Of a stretch of 11,018 nt of DNA, positions 6,571 through 11,018 are shown one piece after another. The position numbers and the translations under genes were made by a program. This DNA comes from Saccoglossus kowalevskii (lineage: Eukaryota > Hemichordata > Enteropneusta > Harrimaniidae), in NCBI RefSeq assembly GCF_000003605.2, contig NW_003125414.1, positions 26,321 to 37,338 of the forward strand. The letters are read 5' to 3'. The stretch's first letter is position 1. Each line of letters starts with the position of its first letter. The notes beneath the pieces were generated by a model, which did not search any database, was not told where the DNA came from, and saw nothing but the letters and a program-made list of their open reading frames with translations.

Positions 6571-7508
6571 CCTTTTGATCTTTAACATTTCCCCGCCATA
6601 ATCCCATAACTGTTGTAACATTTTCGCATTTTTTTTTTTGTTATATATTTTGTTGTTTTGGAAATGCTCTATTCTATTTTGTAAAAGATGAAGAAAGTTG
6701 CCTTTCAAAATTGTCCAGTGCTGTACGAATAATTGAGAATTAATGATACTATTCAGCTTGTTGTACATCGTGGTTGTCATGGCAATTGATGCACACCCCA
6801 AATAATGCCACTCTCGAGGATACAACATATTTTGTTTTTGTACGTGATGGACGATTTCGACATATAAATACATGTACTTCTATTTCGCCCGTTTTTGTTA
6901 CTGAATTTGGATTTCTGTAGCATTCAAAGGAAGGAATTTCTAGTTTAAGGGGGCTCATACGTATAGACTCTTAGAAAGCAACAAACCCACCATCTGTAGT
7001 GCACGGGTTTCTAGTTATTGTGTCTGTGCTGTTTGAGGTGTCTGTGCGTTCTGACGCTAAAGAGAAGAACAAACTGAGTGGCTCCTTGAGCGCTTGACAT
7101 GTTTCACTTGGTGGCAACGTGAGTGGGATATGTATTTACCGCTATGCATTGTGGGATATTTGTTTGCCAGCCGTCTAATAGGAGTGAGCTCTCGTACTAC
7201 CCGAACTAAAGCTATCATTAACCGTGTCATGCACTTGTACTTAAAGTGCGATAGTCGTAGATATATGGGTCTCAAATAAACAAAGATGGCGACTTTGGCT
7301 ACTGGCGACTACTACAGATCAACGAGTACAAACTGAGACGTTACCAAGCTTTAATTAGATATTTTTTCAGGTCATTGGAAGGTATCTAAGGAATCACCGG
7401 CGGTAATGTTCAAGTCGCGCCCAGGTCAAACCTCATACTTGTGATTTCCATTAGAAGAGCTCATTTGATTGTGGGGAAAATCAATGTTTATCAACACAAA
7501 TGACACAC
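6571..7508. other. No confident gene; uncharacterised minus-strand frame and a start-like ATG
   Basis: A 132-codon minus-strand frame (6475-6873) begins MYLYVEIVHHV and is mostly from unique sequence, but its last 30 or so codons come from MITE C and the hAT-like insert. A second, 69-codon frame overlaps it in another register (6749-6958). I recognise neither, and at most one can be real. At 7286 an ATG in the context AACAAAGATGGCGAC matches the YY1-type AANATGGCG motif seen at some promoter starts, but its frame closes after 16 codons and no donor is obvious. Overlapping open frames on both strands at 7057-7279 look accidental. Confidence 0.35.
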
Positions 7509-7540
7509 ATGCGCAGCGTGACGACCACCGCCCTTTAAAT
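7509..7540. mobile_element. MITE family copy D (solo terminus)
   Basis: Only one end of the family survives: GCGCAGCGTGACGACCACCG followed by CCCTTTAAAT. No core or opposite terminus is found within 150 bases upstream, so this is a fragment left by deletion. Confidence 0.7.
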
Positions 7541-9446
7541 AAACCAAAATATCTCAGATTATCTCTGACCTGTGACATATCACTGACGCCTATAACGACT
7601 CGTCTACACGCCATTCAACATTTTATATTACAGACAAATAAATAATAATAACGTACAAAACAATTCCACACATAATAAAATTCGATTAAACTCAGTAATC
7701 AATTAAAGTTGATATCAAAATATCAAAAATAATTATGTATTCATTTATCCATCAATAACATCGTATAGCCCCATTCAAAAGAAAACATGGCGGATATAAA
7801 AAAAAATGAAATTACAAAAATATTTACAACTACCAACCGTATATCATAATCGTATTATGAGGTCAACATTCAAGTATATTCAACAGATTTGTGAAAAACT
7901 GAGGCAACCTGTCCTATAAATGACGGGTTATAAAATCGACGTTCTGTCGGGAGCATACTTTATAATAACGTAGCACCCAGAGTACTCGTCCGGTTCCTCA
8001 AAAATATTGCGCATGTCATATCTATATATATATATTCCAATGTAGCTTCGTAATTTAAGTTGTAAAATAAATTAATTTAAAATAAACGGTGTGTCTATCG
8101 ATTATACACTCACGGGTGCGATTATCTATATCATCGGCACTGAGGCATATCTTCGGCTTCAACGCACAGTGGCAGTATTCTCACCACGGTTTTTTAGAGG
8201 CAGTATAGCCTGTCGAATGTTTGATGATGTTCTGTCCCAGAGAGCGTTCTGCACGTTAATTCTCCGAAGTCCACTAACTAAAGACGCATACAATTACACC
8301 GAGTACAAGGGAATACTTAGTGTATGTATGTTGCACACCTTCACCGTGAGCCACTCCCATATTACAAAGGTCAAAATTACAACAGCTTGTACATTCCATG
8401 ATATCTAGAAAAAAATAAAATTGTGAAATATAAATATTCTTTTTATATTTATAATCCTCATGTTATACTACGAGGTTACGTTTGTGGATAAACTCCCGAA
8501 AAAAATTATATTTTGAAAAAAAGCAGGAAATTATTAATGCAATCGCAATGTGTTGTGGGTAGTCTTTGAAATAATGAACACATCGCACACGATGCATATT
8601 CGGGTCATCAGAATGCTACTTTTAGTGATCTGAGTTCAGCCGGAAACACGTGGAGCAAACTGGTACCATTTACGTCACAGGGAGAAATCTCAAACAGTTA
8701 TAGATTAAGTGAATAAAAAAGAATTTGAATCTGCTTATATTATTCTTCCATAGTATGTGTTGAATTAAGGTAATCATGATGTAAAAGTATCGTTTAATCA
8801 CAATTGCGTTTGCTCAAATAAAATAAAACGCGCATGCGCATTAAATTAACAATACAAGGAGCGCATTCGTGTTGCGCAATCTTGATTTGATTTGATGTTC
8901 AGATCAAACCGTTATATTATGGCGATTGAGACAGTTTATGTAACTTACTCTAGTATATACCAACTATACCAACTTGCATCAATATAGGACGTTATCCACT
9001 AGTCTTAATAAGGTCCTCGGGTATTAAGAACAGATATTCACATTTCTGTGATTTTTACATATGATCACGGAACAACTTTTCGCGTAAAAACGGATAAAAA
9101 TGTATGAAAATAGCAATGTTTGAGACATTTAACATTGGTTTCTATAAGTGAACAGATCTCATCATTTTATTGGGTGATATGTAGTGGGAAAATAGTATAT
9201 TGTTATAAAATGGATAATTTCGATTGCAATCAAGTATTAGGAAATATTAGGGAATAATATTATTTATTTTCCGTGAAATATTGCTTTTTACGTGGATTAT
9301 TCAAATTGTTTTGCATTTTGTCACGCGATTTTGTCTAAAACCATGATTTATACCGAGTGAAAACACTCGGAAGTCTGTAGCATATATCCAAATTTAAAAT
9401 TAAGCAGCACTTTTAAAGCAAAATATTTATTTTAATAGGTCACAAG
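7541..9446. other. Long AT-rich stretch without a recognisable gene
   Basis: Nothing here can be assigned to a known gene or RNA on either strand. The frame at 8091-8408 (105 codons) has no ATG at its 5' end (GTG) and no recognisable product. AACATGGCGGAT at 7784-7795 starts an 18-codon frame. A short TA microsatellite lies at about 8021-8035. CGCGCATGCGCA at 8829-8840 matches the NRF1 consensus perfectly and is itself palindromic, with GCGCATTCGTGTTGCGCAA 20 bases on; an ATGGCG follows at 8929 but its frame closes after 22 codons. A perfect 7-bp stem with AAAA loop (CCGAGTG/CACTCGG) lies at 9353-9370. Confidence 0.45.
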
Positions 9447-9535
9447 GAGGTGAACGTCGCGCAGTTCATGTTCGATTTTATTGTAAACTAACAATGCATT
9501 TTACATGGGTATCGCTATGGGTGCGGACTGTTAAA
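9447..9535 (+). mobile_element. MITE family copy E (strongly diverged)
   Basis: A degraded copy recognised by order of blocks: GGTGAACGTCGCGCAG, TTCATGTTCGATTTTATTGT, ACTAACAATGCATTTTACAT, GTATCGCTATGGG, then GCGGACTGTTAAAT. The CGCGTTGTATAC segment is deleted or altered. It is the oldest-looking copy in the window. Confidence 0.6.
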
Positions 9536-10282
9536 TAAATTCTTAAACTTACTCGCGTTGTAGTCCATAAGACAATGATCATGACAGAGCGCTGCTTGCG
9601 TACATCCTCTCACAAAATAACCTATAGTGTTATTCGTCGTTGTGGCATATCTAACCTAAGATGATAAAGTGGAATTATGTTATAATGAGACGTTCAATTA
9701 CATTTCAATGTACGCCAAACACTACGTTAAGCGACTTTCCGTTCGCTTTTCTTTTTATTGGGGAAAATCATATTTATTAAAGTTATTGTTCATACACTCA
9801 TACATGCGGTTTTCGAACACACTACATATTTTGTAATTTTATTCAGCTGCTTTCAAGTCATAATTCAAGACAAATAAATACAAAAATATAGAGAATATAA
9901 CAAATGTTCACGTGTAATCAGTAATTATGCAACTTAATATTGGTGTGTATATTGTATTTCTGAGTTCATTTGTCAAAATCAGTAGTTTTCAGTAGTTGTC
10001 AAAAAAACGGAAAAGTATTTATCGTCGTGTTGCATTTTTCCTCTGATTCAGAAACACAATTTTACAATGTCGTTGGTGTGCTGAAAAAGAGAATGAGACT
10101 GAAAACCTTTAAACATAGTTTTTCACAACGACAAGGATTGTTTATATAGGATTGACTTCAAGGAGGATACCCCCACCCCCACCCCCGTCACATTACCATC
10201 ATTCAATCTTGCCTCCAATGTATGAGACGTGTCTTCTAGGTTGTTCGTGTCTGAAATCGAGTGTATCTCGTATGCGCTAAGA
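9536..10282. other. No gene recognised; C-rich run
   Basis: AT-rich, stops in all frames. AGTAGTTTTC/AGTAGTTGTC is a two-copy 11-base repeat near 9980-10000. Three runs of five C separated by single A lie at 10170-10186; the minus strand is G-rich but has only three tracts, so a strong G-quadruplex is not expected. Confidence 0.5.
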
Positions 10283-10387
10283 TTAAAGGGCAGTGGTAGT
10301 CGCGCAGCGCGCGTTAGAATTTCAAGTAAACGAACAATGTATTTTACACGCGTTGTATACGTCGCTATGGCGACTACCGCCCTTTAA
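10283..10387 (+). mobile_element. MITE family copy F (short, clean termini)
   Basis: Both termini are intact: TTAAAGGGCAGTGGTAGTCG at the left and CGACTACCGCCCTTTAA at the right, inverted with one mismatch. Compared with copies A and B it lacks about 25-30 bases between GTCGCTATG and the right terminus (the AGTCCCATATC-GGACAGGACG part). The internal core ATTTTACACGCGTTGTATAC is identical to copy B. Intact matching termini on a shortened body suggest that it is a distinct transpositionally competent subfamily or a recently arrived copy. Confidence 0.85.
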
Positions 10388-10689
10388 TGTACATAACTAC
10401 AATGGGATGCGTTGTCATCTTCTCATGGAATTTGTAAAATGGTTTCTAGACAATGGATTAAATGTCTTACATAACACGTTCCTTCATTCTCCGGACATGG
10501 CGTCTGTCTCCATGATGTGTAGTTAGTCCGGCAACTGACGTCATTGACGTAGTCTTGGCAACGGAAACATGTCAGTGATCCGACCACTCCACACCCTATT
10601 GAAAATGAAATGGATTCGGATGTGGAAAATAGCTAAACAAGCAAGATCGGGCTGGGTTGTAATTTGTTGAAAATCTTCAGTGTATTGTA
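10388..10689. other. No gene recognised; copy of the CRE-containing block
   Basis: TGACGTCA at 10536-10543, TAGTCTTG at 10550-10557 and GTGATCC-CCA-CACC at about 10575-10593 repeat, in the same order and orientation, the block found at 4661-4732. The 77-codon frame 10293-10526 starts inside MITE F and is a shadow. Confidence 0.5.
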
Positions 10690-11018
10690 TTTTAACAGAT
10701 AAAACTAGAAATTGTGTTTTGTTTTGAATTTTAACAGATAAAACTAGAAATTGTGTTTTGTTTTGAATTTTAACAGATAAAACTATAAATTGTGTTATGT
10801 TTTGAATTTTAACAGATAAAACTAGAAATTGTGTTATGTTTTGAATTTTAACAGATAAAACTAGAAATTGTGTTATGTTTTGAATTTTAACAGATAAAAC
10901 TAGAAATTGTGTTATGTTTTGAATTTTAACAGATAAAACTAGAAATTGTGCTATGTTTTGAATTTTAACAGATAAAACTAGAAATTGTGTTATGTTTTGA
11001 ATTGTAACAGATAAAACT
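10690..11018. repeat. 39-bp tandem repeat array, more than 8 copies, runs off the window
   Basis: The AACAG of the unit falls at 10694, 10733, 10772 and so on to 11006, an exact 39-base period. The unit is TTTTAACAGATAAAACTAG then AAATTGTGTTATGTTTTGAA. Variants are graded: units 1-2 have GTGTTTTG, the rest mostly GTGTTATG, unit 3 has CTATAAA, unit 7 GTGCTATG, and the last visible unit ATTGTAAC. The period is a multiple of three, and one minus-strand frame is open throughout (13-residue unit QNITQFLVLSVKI), but no start codon falls in it. Confidence 0.95.

Noticed and set aside
7057-7279. Overlapping 61- and 72-codon frames on opposite strands
   Set aside because: They are short, mutually antisense and without recognisable motifs; at least one must be accidental, and neither has support.
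8091-8408. 105-codon plus-strand frame
   Set aside because: It begins with GTG, which is not a usual start in a nuclear gene, has no recognisable domain, and lacks convincing splice sites at its ends.
10170-10186. G-quadruplex on the minus strand
   Set aside because: Only three G-tracts are present and no fourth lies nearby, so a stable canonical quadruplex is not supported.
1-11018. tRNA genes or tRNA-derived SINEs
   Set aside because: No GGTTCGANTCC-type B box paired with an A box was seen on either strand.

Overview
This is an AT-rich, gene-poor stretch of eukaryotic nuclear DNA. It is most likely from a metazoan invertebrate. A marine lophotrochozoan such as a mollusc would fit, but that is a guess from the repeat content and the gene type, not a demonstrated assignment. 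Nothing looks prokaryotic: there are no operon-like gene runs, the one recognisable gene is split by an intron, and most of the recognisable structure is non-autonomous transposable-element DNA.

Layout. Positions 1 to about 2165 are one very large inverted repeat (foldback element). It has two arms of at least 900 bp around a spacer of about 120 bp centred near 960. Each arm runs, from outside in, as a GT-rich minisatellite, three modules of about 75 bp, and about 310 bp of unique arm. The left end is cut off by the window. Positions 2245-2376 hold the first of at least six copies of a short inverted-repeat element (MITE). From 3640 down to about 2434 on the minus strand lies the 5' part of a carotenoid-oxygenase-like (RPE65/BCO/ninaB family) gene. 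Exon 1 carries a signal-peptide-like start. An intron of 700 bp contains a PIF/Harbinger-like MITE. The second exon matches the family but has in-frame stops, so this copy is probably a pseudogene, or its second exon ends early. Exons further downstream are not visible; the foldback element and the window edge occupy that side.

From 3641 to the end I can recognise no conserved gene. There is one 152-codon open frame (4733-5191) behind a promoter-like stretch, but that stretch resembles another at about 10530-10600 and may be repeat-derived. Further MITE copies lie at 5519-5648, 6332-6570, 7509-7540, 9447-9535 and 10283-10387. The copy at 6332-6570 is itself split by a 113-bp hAT-like insertion with a near-perfect 8-bp target duplication. 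A separate hairpin element sits at 5992-6124. The window ends in a 39-bp tandem array that runs off the right edge.

The parts do not work together as a pathway. The picture is one decaying or partially visible gene in a landscape shaped by successive insertions, several of which can be ordered in time (MITE, then hAT-like insertion).
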